Below, one piece after another: positions 28,263 to 37,587 of a DNA stretch of 64,000 nucleotides. The notes beneath the pieces were generated by a model that saw nothing but the letters and a program-made list of their open reading frames with translations, was not told where the DNA came from and made no database searches. Source of the DNA: Alphaproteobacteria bacterium (GTDB lineage: Bacteria; Pseudomonadota; Alphaproteobacteria; Caulobacterales; Caulobacteraceae); assembly GCA_018820205.1 (NCBI GenBank), contig JAHJOK010000024.1, positions 50,508 through 114,507 on the forward strand, written 5' to 3'. The position numbers and the translations under genes were made by a program. Position 1 is the stretch's first letter. Every line of letters starts with the position of its first letter.

Positions 28263-29270
28263 CTAACCCACCTTCACCCGCGTCGCCGCCTCGGGGAGGT
28301 CTTCCCCGAACGCACGCTGGTAGAACTCCGCGATCGTTGGCCGTTCCAGCTCGTCGCACTTGTTGAGGAAGGTCAGGCGGAACGACAGGCCGAGGTCGCC
28401 GCCGAAGATGGTGGCGTTCTGGGCCCAGGTGATGACGGTCCTCGGCGACATGACGGTCGAGATGTCGCCGTTCATGAAGGCGTTGCGGGTCATGTCGGCG
28501 ACGCGAACCATCGCGGCGATGGCGCGCTTGCCGTCGGCGGTGTTCCACTCCGGCGCCTTGGCGGCGACGATCTCGGCTTCGACGTCGTGGTCGAGGTAGT
28601 TCAGGGTGGTGACGATCGACCAGCGGTCCATCTGGCCCTGATTGATCTGCTGGGTGCCGTGATACAGGCCCGAGGTGTCGCCCAGACCGATGGTGTTGGT
28701 GGTCGAGAACAGGCGGAACCACTTGTTCGGGCGGATGACGCGGTTCTGGTCCAGCAGGGTCAGGCGGCCTTGCGCCTCCAGCACGCGCTGGATCACGAAC
28801 ATGACGTCCGGGCGGCCGGCGTCGTATTCGTCAAACACCAGGGCGATGGGGCGCTGAATGGCCCAGGGCAGCATCCCCTCGCGGAACTCGGTGATCTGTT
28901 TGCCGTCCTTCAGGACGATGGCATCCTTGCCGACCAGGTCGATGCGGCTGACATGGCTGTCCAGGTTCACGCGCACCAGCGGCCAGTTCAGCTTGGCCGC
29001 GACCTGCTCGATATGGGTCGACTTGCCGGTGCCGTGATAGCCCTGGACCATCACCCGGCGGTCGTGGGCGAAGCCGGCGCAGATGGCCAGCGTCGTCTGG
29101 GGGTCGAACTTATACGCGGGGTCGACCTCGGGCACATGGCTGTCGACCGTGTCGAACATCGGCACGGTCATGTCGGCGTCGATTCCGAACGCCTCCCTGA
29201 CCGAGACCTTGCGGTGGGGTTCAAACGTCAGCAGGGGATCGGGGGTCGCGTCGAGGGGAGAGGGAGCCAT
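28263..29270 (-). CDS. cobS: Cobaltochelatase AAA+ subunit CobS
   Basis: 335-residue AAA+ ATPase. With CobT and CobN it inserts cobalt into hydrogenobyrinate a,c-diamide in aerobic cobalamin synthesis. Walker [14 protein letters not shown], Walker [10 protein letters not shown], sensor 1 FSTTNTIG. The length is standard. Its stop is 2 bp from the stop of the convergent reverse transcriptase gene. cobT, usually the next gene downstream, is not in the window. Confidence 0.94.
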   Translation of the reverse strand: MAPSPLDATPDPLLTFEPHRKVSVREAFGIDADMTVPMFDTVDSHVPEVDPAYKFDPQTTLAICAGFAHDRRVMVQGYHGTGKSTHIEQVAAKLNWPLVRVNLDSHVSRIDLVGKDAIVLKDGKQITEFREGMLPWAIQRPIALVFDEYDAGRPDVMFVIQRVLEAQGRLTLLDQNRVIRPNKWFRLFSTTNTIGLGDTSGLYHGTQQINQGQMDRWSIVTTLNYLDHDVEAEIVAAKAPEWNTADGKRAIAAMVRVADMTRNAFMNGDISTVMSPRTVITWAQNATIFGGDLGLSFRLTFLNKCDELERPTIAEFYQRAFGEDLPEAATRVKVG

Positions 29271-29280
29271 GTCCGTGCGA

Positions 29281-29541
29281 TTAGCGCACCGTCACGGGGT
29301 GGTCGAGACCCATGGCGCGCCAGACCCGCCGGCGCGCGTCACCGCCGCGTAAAAGGACGGGCGGATCGCCGTCGATGGCGTCGGGGCGCGACAGATTGCG
29401 CCGGATCAGTTCGATCAGCGCGTCGGCGTCCTGTCTCAAGGCGCGCAGGCTAAAGATCTGCAGATCATAGTTCGAGTTGAAATCGCTGGCGGAGTTGTCA
29501 GAATTCGAGTGTTGGCTGCTCGTGAAGTCCAGGTCCGTCAT
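29281..29541 (-). CDS. Small protein of unknown function upstream of cobS
   Basis: 86 residues from ATG 29541, with GAGGAG about 10 bp upstream. The N-terminal third is Ser/Asn/Asp-rich and probably disordered ([22 protein letters not shown]). The C-terminal part is helical and basic ([31 protein letters not shown]). It ends 10 bp before cobS, so it is in the same operon. The Ser/Asn codons give it a locally AT-rich start. No family recognised. Confidence 0.65.
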   Translation of the reverse strand: MTDLDFTSSQHSNSDNSASDFNSNYDLQIFSLRALRQDADALIELIRRNLSRPDAIDGDPPVLLRGGDARRRVWRAMGLDHPVTVR

Positions 29542-29683
29542 ATTCGAAGCGCTCCTCGCGCTGTGAATATGTAAAGCGAAGCTGGACCATAAAAGTTCCG
29601 TGGCCGTCAAAAAGTAAAGACTGGCCGATGATTTCCGGCCCGTCTTTCAGTGCGGAAGTACTGAACCCAATTTTACTTTGTGT

Positions 29684-30112
29684 CTATTCCGCGCGCAAAT
29701 CGACATCCACGTTTCCGCGCGTGGCGTTGGAATAGGGGCAGACTTGATGGGCCTTTGCGATCAGGTCGTCGATGACCGCCTTGTCCAGGCCGTGGTCGGT
29801 GACCTTGAGGTCGACCGAAATGTTGAATCCCTCGCCCTTGTCGTTCTTGCCGAAGCCAATGCCGGAATGAACCTTGGTGTCCGGGCCGACGGGGGTCCCG
29901 GCCTTGCCGCTGACGAGACGGAGTGCACCGAGGTAGCAGGCGGCATAGCCAGTGGCGAACAACTGCTCGGGGTTGGTGCCGGGGCCGCCGTCGCCGCCCA
30001 TTTCCTTGGGGGTGGACAGGGCGACGTCGATCTTGCCGTCGTCCGTGGCGGAACGGCCATCGGCGCGGCCGCCGCCGGAGGCGACGGCGTGGGCCTTGTA
30101 GAGGATGTCCAT
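29684..30112 (-). CDS. ohr: Organic hydroperoxide resistance protein, Ohr/OsmC family
   Basis: 142 residues from ATG 30112 (MDILYKAHA). A thiol peroxidase that reduces organic and fatty-acid hydroperoxides. The two redox cysteines are in the expected places: TGYAACYLGAL (about 60) and HQVCPYSNATRGNVDV (about 125), the latter being the Ohr signature and not OsmC. Extra upstream codons of the frame are ignored because AGGGGCTCC just before ATG 30112 is not a strong site but the family start fits. No OhrR gene is adjacent. Confidence 0.93.
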   Translation of the reverse strand: MDILYKAHAVASGGGRADGRSATDDGKIDVALSTPKEMGGDGGPGTNPEQLFATGYAACYLGALRLVSGKAGTPVGPDTKVHSGIGFGKNDKGEGFNISVDLKVTDHGLDKAVIDDLIAKAHQVCPYSNATRGNVDVDLRAE

Positions 30113-30190
30113 GAGGGGCTCCTTTGATTGGGAAGCCACAGATAGGCGCCGGCTCGCTTTCACGCCAGCAAGCGGCAGGTCGTCAAAACG

Positions 30191-30859
30191 TCAGGCGATC
30201 CCCGCCTTCTTGAGGATCTTGTAGGCCTTGATGACCCGGACCAGCTTCGCCTCGGCGCCGCGGTCGCCCTGGTTGTGGTCGGGGTGACAGCGTTTCAGCA
30301 GGTCGTGATAGGCCGCCTTGATCTTTTCCTTGGACGAGCCGGGTTCCAGATCGAGGTCGGCGAAGGCGCCGCGTTCGATCTTGCCGACGCGGCGGTCCTC
30401 GGTCGGGTGCTGCGCGGCCTGATCGCCCTTGCGGCCGAACAGGCCGAAGCTGTCGCGCCAGGACCCCTCGCCGGTGGTGTTGGCGGTGCCCATCTTGGCG
30501 GCGAAGGCGGCGGCCTCGCGGCTGCCCTTGCCGGCCTTCATTTCCCAGGTCGGACGACCGCCGGTCATGGCCTCGTTTTCCTTGGCGGCGCGGACCTGGG
30601 CCTCGTTCATGCCGGCGTAGAAATTCCAGCTCTTGTTGTATTCGGCCGCATGCGGCTGACAAAAATCATAGAAGTCGTTCAGCCGTTCGCGCGACTTGGG
30701 CGCACGGGCGGTGGCCGCCTTGGTGCAGTCGGGCCAATTGCACGGCTTCTCGCCGGGTTTCAGGTGCAGGACATCGGCCTCCGCCTCGGCCTCTCCGGCC
30801 TTGGGGGGTTTGATCCGCATGTCTTTGAAGCGGGGTTTGTAGTCGAATGACGCAGGCAT
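30191..30859 (-). CDS. J-domain (DnaJ-like) protein
   Basis: 222 residues from ATG 30859 (MPASFDYKPRF). The J domain is at the C-terminus (about 160-222: FADLDLEPGSSKEKIKAAYHDLLKRCHPDHNQGD) with the HPD motif that stimulates DnaK ATPase. The N-terminal part is specific: PGEKPCNWPDCTKAATARAP, a possible two-cysteine site, then a DFYDFCQPHAAEYNKSWNFY stretch. This is a known alphaproteobacterial architecture, often next to bolA, which here is divergent. The client is unknown. Confidence 0.9.
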   Translation of the reverse strand: MPASFDYKPRFKDMRIKPPKAGEAEAEADVLHLKPGEKPCNWPDCTKAATARAPKSRERLNDFYDFCQPHAAEYNKSWNFYAGMNEAQVRAAKENEAMTGGRPTWEMKAGKGSREAAAFAAKMGTANTTGEGSWRDSFGLFGRKGDQAAQHPTEDRRVGKIERGAFADLDLEPGSSKEKIKAAYHDLLKRCHPDHNQGDRGAEAKLVRVIKAYKILKKAGIA

Positions 30860-30904
30860 TGACCCCAGTGTAGGGTCGATTTGGTCACCATCAAGGAAGC
30901 GAAC

Positions 30905-31204
30905 ATGGATGAAGGCCCGATCGCGACGATTATGCGGGAAAAACTGACGTCTGCGTTCCATCCGACACGGCTGGAACTGGAAGACGACAGCGCCCGGCAC
31001 GCGGGACACCATCATGAGGGCGGCATGGACGCCAAACCCCGAGGCGAAAGCCATTTCAACCTGACGATCGTGTCGGACGCCTTCGTCGGCATGAACCGGG
31101 TCCAGCGTCAGCGGGCGGTCAACGCCGCCTTGGCGGCCGAACTGGCCGGCCCGGTCCACGCCCTGTCCATCCGGGCGCAGACAAACGACGAATCCGACGC
31201 ATGA
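30905..31204 (+). CDS. bolA: BolA family protein
   Basis: 99 residues from ATG 30905. The BolA fold is seen in IMREKLTSAFHPTRLELEDDSARHAGH, ESHFNLTIVSDAFVGMNRVQRQRAVNAAL and VHALSIRAQ. BolA proteins bind monothiol glutaredoxin with a [2Fe-2S] cluster, using the conserved His and can also bind DNA. There is a His-rich loop (HHHEGG). 45 bp separate it from the divergent J-domain gene. Confidence 0.92.
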   Translation: MDEGPIATIMREKLTSAFHPTRLELEDDSARHAGHHHEGGMDAKPRGESHFNLTIVSDAFVGMNRVQRQRAVNAALAAELAGPVHALSIRAQTNDESDA

Positions 31205-31297
31205 AGCCAGCGGTTGAGGAAAGACCAGCGTTCACTTCGTCTTAGACACTTCACCCTACCGTCACGCTCGGGATAGTTTGGGACGTGGGGCGCACGC

Positions 31298-33118
31298 ATG
31301 GTCGGATCCGAGGATATCGGGAAAAACCTCGGCGGCGGCCCGTCGGCCGGAGCCAGCGAGGCGGCGCAGGCCCTGACGGCCATCCTGCAAACCCAGTATC
31401 TGCGCTATATCATCATCGGCAGTTGGGCCATCGGCCTGCTGGGCACGGTCGGCTGGGTCGAGGCGATCATCTGGTTCGTCGGCACGATCGGCGCCGGCGC
31501 CATTCGCGGCAAATTCGAAAAGAGCATGGCCGGCCGGGTCGACGCAGGCTGGGGCCTGTTGTTCCCGGCGGTCGCCACGGTGACGACGGCGGCCTGGGCT
31601 TCGGCGCCCCTGATGGCCTGGTTCTCTGGGCATGAGTTCGGACGTTCGCTTGCGGTGGCGCTTCTGATCAGCGGCTATGTGCTGGTGTTCGCCCAGCTCA
31701 GGGCGTCGCCCAAACAGGCGATCGTGATTTCGTCGCCGTATTCGATGGCGGCCCTGGTCATTCTGGCCAGCCTGTGGGGCGGGCCGCTGTTCTGGCCGTT
31801 CGCGGCGGTCCTGCCGTTCACGGCGGCGGGGATGTTCGTTCTGGTCACCATGACCATGCTGCGCGAAGAGCGAATCAAGGCCTTCCAGGAACATCAGGCG
31901 CACCTGATCGAGGAGCTTCAGGGCGCACGCGACAAGGCGGACGCCGCCAACCAGGCCAAGTCGAACTTCCTCGGCGTGATTTCGCACGAACTGCGCACGC
32001 CGATGAACGGCGTTCTGGGTGCTGCGCAGTTGCTGGGCGCGACCCGCCTGGAAGCCACCCAGCGTGAATATCTGTCTATCATTCGCAACTCGGGCGACAA
32101 TCTTCTGAGTCTGCTGAACGACATTCTCGACATGACCAAGATCGAGGCGGGCAAGATGACCTTCGAGGTCATCGACGTCTCCATCGACGACCTGCATCGC
32201 CGGGTGACCGGCCCGTTCATGGCCCAGGCCGAGGCCAAGGGCCTGGAGTTCCGCTCGACCTTCACCGGAGAAACGCCCGCCGTGGTGCGCGGCGATCCGT
32301 TGCGCGTCTGTCAGGTGATCCAGAACCTTCTGTCCAACGCCGTTAAATTCACTGAAGCTGGCGTGATCGACTATCGCGTTGATGCGACCCGGGTGTCGGA
32401 CCGGCGCGTGGCGTTCAGCTTCTCGGTGACCGACAGCGGCGCCGGCATCGCCCCGGAAGATCTGGAGCGACTGTTCCAGCCGTTCACCCAGGCCGACGCA
32501 TCCTCCACCCGCCGGTTTGGCGGCACCGGCCTGGGCCTGACCATCGCGCGCCGCATGGCCAACATCATGGGCGGAGACATCAGCGTCACTTCGACCGTCG
32601 GCGAGGGCTCGACCTTTACCCTGACCGTCGAGGCGGACGTCGTCGAATGGCAGGCCGTGACGGCGGCCGAAGCCATCGACGCCGAGGTCGGCGACGGCGA
32701 GAGCCTGAATGTGCTGGTCGTCGAGGACCACCCGGTCAACCGCATGATCCTGGAGGCCTGGCTGGGTTCGGCGGGTCATGCCACCGCGACGGCGGAGAAT
32801 GGCCAGATCGCCGTCAACATGGCGTCCGAGCAGACCTTCGACCTGATCATCATGGATGTGAACATGCCGGTGATGGACGGTCTGAGCGCCACGCGACTTA
32901 TTCGGTCGCGGGGCCGCAACATGGAAACCCCGATCGCCGTCCTGTCGGCCTCCGCCCGAAACGAGGATCACACGGCCGGAATCGAGGCCGGCGCCGACGC
33001 CTATCTCAACAAGCCGATCGACTTCGCGGCCCTGGCGCAACTGATGCAACAGGTGCAGGGCGGACGCGACGGCTTCGGCGCTGCGGCCGAATGCGACCAG
33101 ACTGCGGCGGCGGCCTGA
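31298..33118 (+). CDS. Membrane-bound hybrid histidine kinase / response regulator
   Basis: 606 residues. The N-terminal ~190 contain about six membrane helices (for example YIIIGSWAIGLLGTVGWVEAIIW and FWPFAAVLPFTAAGMFVLVTMTML) with almost no periplasmic loop, a short coiled linker, HisKA with H230 (SHELRTPMNG), HATPase with [11 protein letters not shown] and GGTGLGLTI, and a C-terminal receiver with D520 (IIMDVNMPVMDG) and K572. All phospho-transfer residues are present. The buried sensor suggests it reads membrane state or a membrane-soluble signal. The partner is unknown. It shares the core plan of the soluble hybrid kinase near the left edge but not its sensor. Confidence 0.92.
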   Translation: MVGSEDIGKNLGGGPSAGASEAAQALTAILQTQYLRYIIIGSWAIGLLGTVGWVEAIIWFVGTIGAGAIRGKFEKSMAGRVDAGWGLLFPAVATVTTAAWASAPLMAWFSGHEFGRSLAVALLISGYVLVFAQLRASPKQAIVISSPYSMAALVILASLWGGPLFWPFAAVLPFTAAGMFVLVTMTMLREERIKAFQEHQAHLIEELQGARDKADAANQAKSNFLGVISHELRTPMNGVLGAAQLLGATRLEATQREYLSIIRNSGDNLLSLLNDILDMTKIEAGKMTFEVIDVSIDDLHRRVTGPFMAQAEAKGLEFRSTFTGETPAVVRGDPLRVCQVIQNLLSNAVKFTEAGVIDYRVDATRVSDRRVAFSFSVTDSGAGIAPEDLERLFQPFTQADASSTRRFGGTGLGLTIARRMANIMGGDISVTSTVGEGSTFTLTVEADVVEWQAVTAAEAIDAEVGDGESLNVLVVEDHPVNRMILEAWLGSAGHATATAENGQIAVNMASEQTFDLIIMDVNMPVMDGLSATRLIRSRGRNMETPIAVLSASARNEDHTAGIEAGADAYLNKPIDFAALAQLMQQVQGGRDGFGAAAECDQTAAAA

Positions 33119-33213
33119 ACGCAGGCTGAGCAGGGCCGTTCAGACCCCGCTCAAACGGGGAATCCTAGTGTGGGGGCAAGTCGGAAGCCCCCGACACACC
33201 AGGAGACACCGCC

Positions 33214-33681
33214 ATGAACAAGTTCACAACCGCCGCCCTGGCCGCCATGATCGCGGTCGGCTCCATCGGCGCCGCTTCGACCGCCGACGCCCAGTCGCGC
33301 AACGACCGATATGAGCAGCGCCAGGACCGTCGCGAAGCCCGTGACAATCGCAACGACCGCCGCGAGTATCGCCAGGACCGTCGCGAATACCGTCAGGATA
33401 ACCGTCAACAGGCCCGGGCCTACGCCCGCTGGCAGCGGGCGGAGCGTCGCTTTAATGCGCCGCGTTACGTCGCCCCGCGCGGCTACCAGGTCCGCTCGTG
33501 GTCGTATGGCCAGCGGATCCCGAGCAACTATTCGCGCGGCTATGTCGTGAACAACTACTCGTCCTACGGCCTGCGCGCCCCGCCCCGCGGATACCAGTAT
33601 GTCCGCAGTGGCAATGACGTGGTTCTGGCCGCCGTCGCCGGCGGTCTGATCACCGCAGTCATCGCGGGCCTGTTCAACTAG
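33214..33681 (+). CDS. RcnB-like periplasmic protein
   Basis: 155 residues: a signal peptide cut after ADAQ (about residue 26), an Arg/Asp/Gln repeat zone (DRREYRQDRREYRQDNRQQ) and a C-terminal RcnB-like stretch APPRGYQYVRSGNDVVLAAVAGGLITAVIAGLF with a hydrophobic end. RcnB of E. coli is a periplasmic protein affecting nickel/cobalt export; most homologues are uncharacterised. The repeat is very basic and acidic in alternation, suited to an extended helix. It has a strong AGGAGA site and its own terminator. Confidence 0.82.
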   Translation: MNKFTTAALAAMIAVGSIGAASTADAQSRNDRYEQRQDRREARDNRNDRREYRQDRREYRQDNRQQARAYARWQRAERRFNAPRYVAPRGYQVRSWSYGQRIPSNYSRGYVVNNYSSYGLRAPPRGYQYVRSGNDVVLAAVAGGLITAVIAGLFN

Positions 33682-33703
33682 CGGACAAGTTCTCGACGCA
33701 TCG

Positions 33704-33734
33704 ACGCCCCGGAGGGAGACCTCCGGGGCGTTTT
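33704..33734 (+). terminator. Intrinsic terminator of the RcnB-like gene
   Basis: ACGCCCCGGAGG pairs perfectly with CCTCCGGGGCGT around GAGA, then TTT. Confidence 0.92.
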
Positions 33735-33768
33735 CGCGTTTGGTGTTCCTGTGCCGTGATGAGGTCGG

Positions 33769-35460
33769 ATGCGCGCCTTCGCCGAACTGCTGGATCGCCT
33801 GTCGCTGACGGGATCGAGGAACGCCAAACTGGTGTTGCTTCGTGACTATCTGCGCGCCACGCCGGACCCGGATCGGGGATGGGCGCTGGCGGCGCTGACC
33901 GGGGGGCTCAGCTTCTCCGCGGCCAAGCCGGCGATGATCCGCAAGGCGGTCGAGGCGCGGGTCGATCCGGTCCTGTTCGGGTGGTCCTACGACTATGTCG
34001 GCGATCTGGCGGAGACGGTGGCGCTGATCTGGCCCGGCGATCCGGACCATCGCCCCAACCGCGAGCCGGAGTTGGGCGAGGTGGTGGACGCCCTCTCCAC
34101 CGCGAAACGCGGCGAAGTGCAGGGACTGATCGAGGGCTGGCTGGATGCGCTGGCGCCAAAAGGCCGGTGGGCCTTGCTGAAGCTGGTGACCGGGGGCCTG
34201 CGGGTCGGGATGTCGGCGCGGCTGGCCAAGACGGCGACGGCGATGATCCGGCCGGAGACGGTGTCGGAACCGCCGGAGCCGGGGGGCGGGGAAGCGGTCA
34301 CGGCGCTGGCCCCCGTTGACGTATCCGAGATTGAAGAGGTCTGGCACGCGGTCGATCCACCCTATGGCGACCTGTTCGCCTGGCTGGAGGGACGGGGCGA
34401 ACGACCCAGCCCCGACGCGCCGGGGCGGTTCAGGCCGGTGATGCTGGCCGTCGCCATCGACGAGGCGGTGGATTTCGCCCGGCTGGACCCCGCCGACTAT
34501 GCCGCTGAATGGAAATGGGACGGCATCCGGGTCCAGGCCGTGCGTGAGCAGGGAGTGACCAAGCTGTATTCGCGCACGGGCGACGAAATCTCGGCGACCT
34601 TTCCCGACGTGATGAATGCGCTGGCGTTCGAGGGGGCGATCGATGGCGAGTTGCTGGTCTGGCGTGAGGGCGCGGTAGCCCCATTCGGGGATCTGCAGCA
34701 GCGACTCAACAGAAAGACCGTCGATGCCAAGACGATGGCGGCCTATCCGGCGGCGATCGTGGCGTATGACGCCCTGTCGCTGGACGGCGAGGATCTGCGG
34801 GGCCTCCCGCTGCGGGAACGCCGGGCGCGGCTTGAGGCGATGGTGGCGGAGCACGCGGGCGAGCGGCTGCATCTGTCGCCGGTGGTCGACTACGACAGTT
34901 GGGAAGGGCTTGGCGTGTTGCGGGCCGATCCCCCCGTAGGCGCGGCGGCCGAGGGGCTGATGCTGAAGCGCTGGGACAGCGCCTATGTCGCCGGCCGGCC
35001 CAAGGGACCGTGGTTCAAGTGGAAGCGCGATCCGCACACGATCGATTGCGTGATGATGTACGCCCAGCGCGGCCACGGCAAACGGTCCAGCTTCTATTCC
35101 GACTTCACCTTCGGGGTGTGGACGCCGGAAGGGACGCTGACGCCCGTGGGCAAGGCCTATTTCGGCTTCACCGACGACGAGCTGAAACAGTTGGACAAGT
35201 TCGTGCGCGACCACACCGTCGACCGGTTTGGACCGGTCCGATCGGTGCGGGCGGAGCGTGATTTCGGCGTGGTGCTGGAGATCGCCTTTGAAGGCCTGAA
35301 CCGGTCGCCCCGGCACAAGTCGGGAATCGCCATGCGGTTTCCACGGATCAGCCGCATCCGATGGGACAAACCGGCGCGCGAGGCTGCGACGATCGCCGAG
35401 GTCATGGACTTGCTGGACGCCATCGAGGGCGGCGGCGGACGGATCACGCGCCTGTCCTGA
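33769..35460 (+). CDS. ATP-dependent DNA ligase
   Basis: 563 residues. A helical DNA-binding domain (about 1-190), then the adenylation domain with active-site KWDG in AAEWKWDGIRVQ (lysine adenylated), TGDEISATFPDV, the second motif IDGELLVW and motif V-like KGPWFKWKRDP, then a C-terminal OB fold. This is the LigC / cisplatin-damage-response ligase type, which in many bacteria sits with an exonuclease (MBL fold) and a DEXH helicase. Neither is adjacent here. Probably repairs damage rather than replaces NAD-dependent LigA. Confidence 0.92.
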   Translation: MRAFAELLDRLSLTGSRNAKLVLLRDYLRATPDPDRGWALAALTGGLSFSAAKPAMIRKAVEARVDPVLFGWSYDYVGDLAETVALIWPGDPDHRPNREPELGEVVDALSTAKRGEVQGLIEGWLDALAPKGRWALLKLVTGGLRVGMSARLAKTATAMIRPETVSEPPEPGGGEAVTALAPVDVSEIEEVWHAVDPPYGDLFAWLEGRGERPSPDAPGRFRPVMLAVAIDEAVDFARLDPADYAAEWKWDGIRVQAVREQGVTKLYSRTGDEISATFPDVMNALAFEGAIDGELLVWREGAVAPFGDLQQRLNRKTVDAKTMAAYPAAIVAYDALSLDGEDLRGLPLRERRARLEAMVAEHAGERLHLSPVVDYDSWEGLGVLRADPPVGAAAEGLMLKRWDSAYVAGRPKGPWFKWKRDPHTIDCVMMYAQRGHGKRSSFYSDFTFGVWTPEGTLTPVGKAYFGFTDDELKQLDKFVRDHTVDRFGPVRSVRAERDFGVVLEIAFEGLNRSPRHKSGIAMRFPRISRIRWDKPAREAATIAEVMDLLDAIEGGGGRITRLS

Positions 35461-35517
35461 GGGCCGAAAATCGCGCCGACGGGTTCCAATCGAGGCGCAA
35501 GGCGTTAGACCCGGCCC

Positions 35518-36510
35518 ATGCCTTCCTCGATAAATCCCCTGACCAGCCTCGCCACGACGAGTGAACAGACCGTGGCTGCGAACACGGCCATGATCGCGAA
35601 ATTGACCCAGATCGCCGGTGATTTCGCCGTCAATCTGGGGATCGCCCTGCTGATCCTGGCCGCCACGGTGTTCGCCGCCCGCTGGGCCTCGTCGGCGACA
35701 CGCAAGGCGCTGGGCCGGGTGCGGGGCTTCCGCCACGACCCGACGGTGCTGAGCTTCGCCGTTCAGGTCGTGAGGGTGCTGGTCTTCCTGATCGGTTTCA
35801 TCGCCGTGCTGCAGCGACTGGGCGTGCAGACCACTTCGATCATCGCGGTGTTGGGCGCCGCCTCGCTGGCCGTCGGTCTGGCGTTGCAGGGGACGCTGTC
35901 GAACGTTGCGGCCGGCGTGATGCTTTTGATCCTGAGACCCTATCGGGTCGGCGATCTGGTCAATATCGGCGGCAATATCGGCAAGGTGCAGAAGCTGGAC
36001 CTGTTTTTCACCCAGCTATCCGACGCCAACAATGTGAAAATCATGTGCCCCAACGGGAAGGTGTTCGACGACATCATCCTGAACCTTTCCGGGCAGACCA
36101 CGCGACGGATCGAGCTGAAGATCGGTGTCGGCTACGGTGAGGACCTGACCAGGACGCGCGAGGTGCTGGTCGCCGCCGCAGCATCGCACGACAAGGTCAT
36201 GGAGGATCCCGGCCCCTGGGCCGGCGTGACCAATATGCTGGACAGCGCGATGGAGGTCACCCTCACCGCGTGGGTCGCCTCGCCCGACTACTGGCAGACC
36301 AAGGCCGACGTGTTCCAGGCCGCCAAGGAAGCGCTGGACGCCGCCGACATCGAAATCCCGTTCCCGCATCAGGTCGCCGTGCCCTATGGCGACGACGATC
36401 TGGTGATGCCGGTGGCCGCCGAGGGTGCGGTGGTCCGCAAGGGACGCGCGGATCCGGACAGCGCGGGCTTCGAGACCGTCCGCGATGACACCGACCAGAA
36501 CGAGGGCTGA
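35518..36510 (+). CDS. Mechanosensitive ion channel, MscS family
   Basis: 330 residues. Three N-terminal membrane helices (about 40-60, 80-100, 105-125), the pore helix glycine/alanine pattern AVLGAASLAVGLALQGTLSNVAAGVMLLILRP followed by YRVGDLVNIGGNIGKV (beta domain) and a cytoplasmic vestibule. Opens under membrane tension to release solutes during hypo-osmotic shock. Small-conductance, three-TM type as in E. coli MscS (286 aa), with a 40-residue C-terminal extension. Confidence 0.94.
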   Translation: MPSSINPLTSLATTSEQTVAANTAMIAKLTQIAGDFAVNLGIALLILAATVFAARWASSATRKALGRVRGFRHDPTVLSFAVQVVRVLVFLIGFIAVLQRLGVQTTSIIAVLGAASLAVGLALQGTLSNVAAGVMLLILRPYRVGDLVNIGGNIGKVQKLDLFFTQLSDANNVKIMCPNGKVFDDIILNLSGQTTRRIELKIGVGYGEDLTRTREVLVAAAASHDKVMEDPGPWAGVTNMLDSAMEVTLTAWVASPDYWQTKADVFQAAKEALDAADIEIPFPHQVAVPYGDDDLVMPVAAEGAVVRKGRADPDSAGFETVRDDTDQNEG

Positions 36511-36514
36511 GCCC

Positions 36515-37531
36515 GTGCGCTACGACTTCGGATCCGACAATACCGCCGGCATGGCGCCGGCCGCCCTGCAGGGGCTGATCGACGCCAACGGCGGCTATGC
36601 CCGGGCCTACGGCGCCGACGACGTCACGGCGCGCGCCGCCGATCAGATTCGGCGACGGCTGGATGCCGACGTGGACATTCGCTTCGTGTTTTCCGGCACG
36701 GCGGCGAACGCCATCGCCCTGTCGATGCTGGCCTGTTCGCACGAGGCGGTGATGGCCCACCACGCGGCCCACATCTGCACCGACGAGACCGGGGCGCCGG
36801 GCTTCTTCGGCCAGGGGGTCGGCCTGCTCGGGCTGCCCGGTCAGTCCGGCAAGGTCGACCAGAAGGCTCTGGAGGCGATTCTGGCCGAGCCGGAGGTGGG
36901 GCACCGGCAACCGCCGGCGGCCCTGTCGCTGACCCAGTCCACCGAATACGGCGCGGTCTATACCGAGGAGGAGCTTCGCCACCTGATCGAGCCGGTGAAG
37001 GCCAGGGGGTATGGCGTGCACATGGACGGCGCACGGCTGGCCAACGCCGCCGCCGCGGGGTTCGACCTGACGCAGATCGCCCGCCTGGGCGTCGACGTGC
37101 TGGTGTTCGGCGGGGCCAAGGCCGGCGGCCTGTGCACCGAGGCGATCGTGCTGTTCGACAAGACTCTGGCGCGGCGCCTGGACAACCGGCTGAAGCAGGC
37201 CGGACAGCAGGCGTCCAAGGCCCGCTATCTGGCCGGGCCGTTCCTGGGGATGCTGGAGTCCGAGGCCTGGGAGGGCGGCGCGGCCCACGCCAATCTGATG
37301 GCGCAAAGGCTGGCGGCCGGGATCGCGACGCGCTCGGCCTATGTGCTGGCCCACCCGGTTGAGGCCAACGCCGTGTTCGTGCGCATGCCGGCCCGGGCCC
37401 ACGCGAAGCTGAACGCGCTGGGCTGGGCCTGCTACCGGTTCGACGACGGGTCGGTGCGGTTCGTCTGTTCGTGGGCGACGGACGAGGCGGCCGTGGACGA
37501 ACTGATCGCGGCGGTCGCCGGACTGGCCTGA
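36515..37531 (+). CDS. Low-specificity threonine aldolase / beta-eliminating lyase family enzyme
   Basis: 338 residues from GTG 36515, 4 bp after mscS with AGGG upstream. PLP enzyme of fold type I: N-terminal YDFGSDNTAGMAP, FSGTAANAIALSML (phosphate-binding), and the PLP lysine in VLVFGGAKAGGLC (about residue 206). It cleaves threonine/allo-threonine to glycine and acetaldehyde or acts on similar hydroxy-amino acids. Substrate range cannot be read from sequence. Confidence 0.88.
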   Translation: MRYDFGSDNTAGMAPAALQGLIDANGGYARAYGADDVTARAADQIRRRLDADVDIRFVFSGTAANAIALSMLACSHEAVMAHHAAHICTDETGAPGFFGQGVGLLGLPGQSGKVDQKALEAILAEPEVGHRQPPAALSLTQSTEYGAVYTEEELRHLIEPVKARGYGVHMDGARLANAAAAGFDLTQIARLGVDVLVFGGAKAGGLCTEAIVLFDKTLARRLDNRLKQAGQQASKARYLAGPFLGMLESEAWEGGAAHANLMAQRLAAGIATRSAYVLAHPVEANAVFVRMPARAHAKLNALGWACYRFDDGSVRFVCSWATDEAAVDELIAAVAGLA

Positions 37532-37587
37532 CGCGATCGATGCGATTGCGCTTTCACGGCGCAGGGCGCTCGCCCATATAGGGCGCA

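Noticed and set aside
26000..28300. Retron or group II intron
   Set aside because: No msr/msd palindromes, no intron ends or domain V-like structure, and no maturase/HNH part could be found around the RT gene.
33151..35736. 861-residue open frame on the minus strand opposite the DNA ligase
   Set aside because: High GC removes stop codons in the opposite frame. The product is Arg/Pro/His-rich noise, and the ligase on the plus strand is certain.
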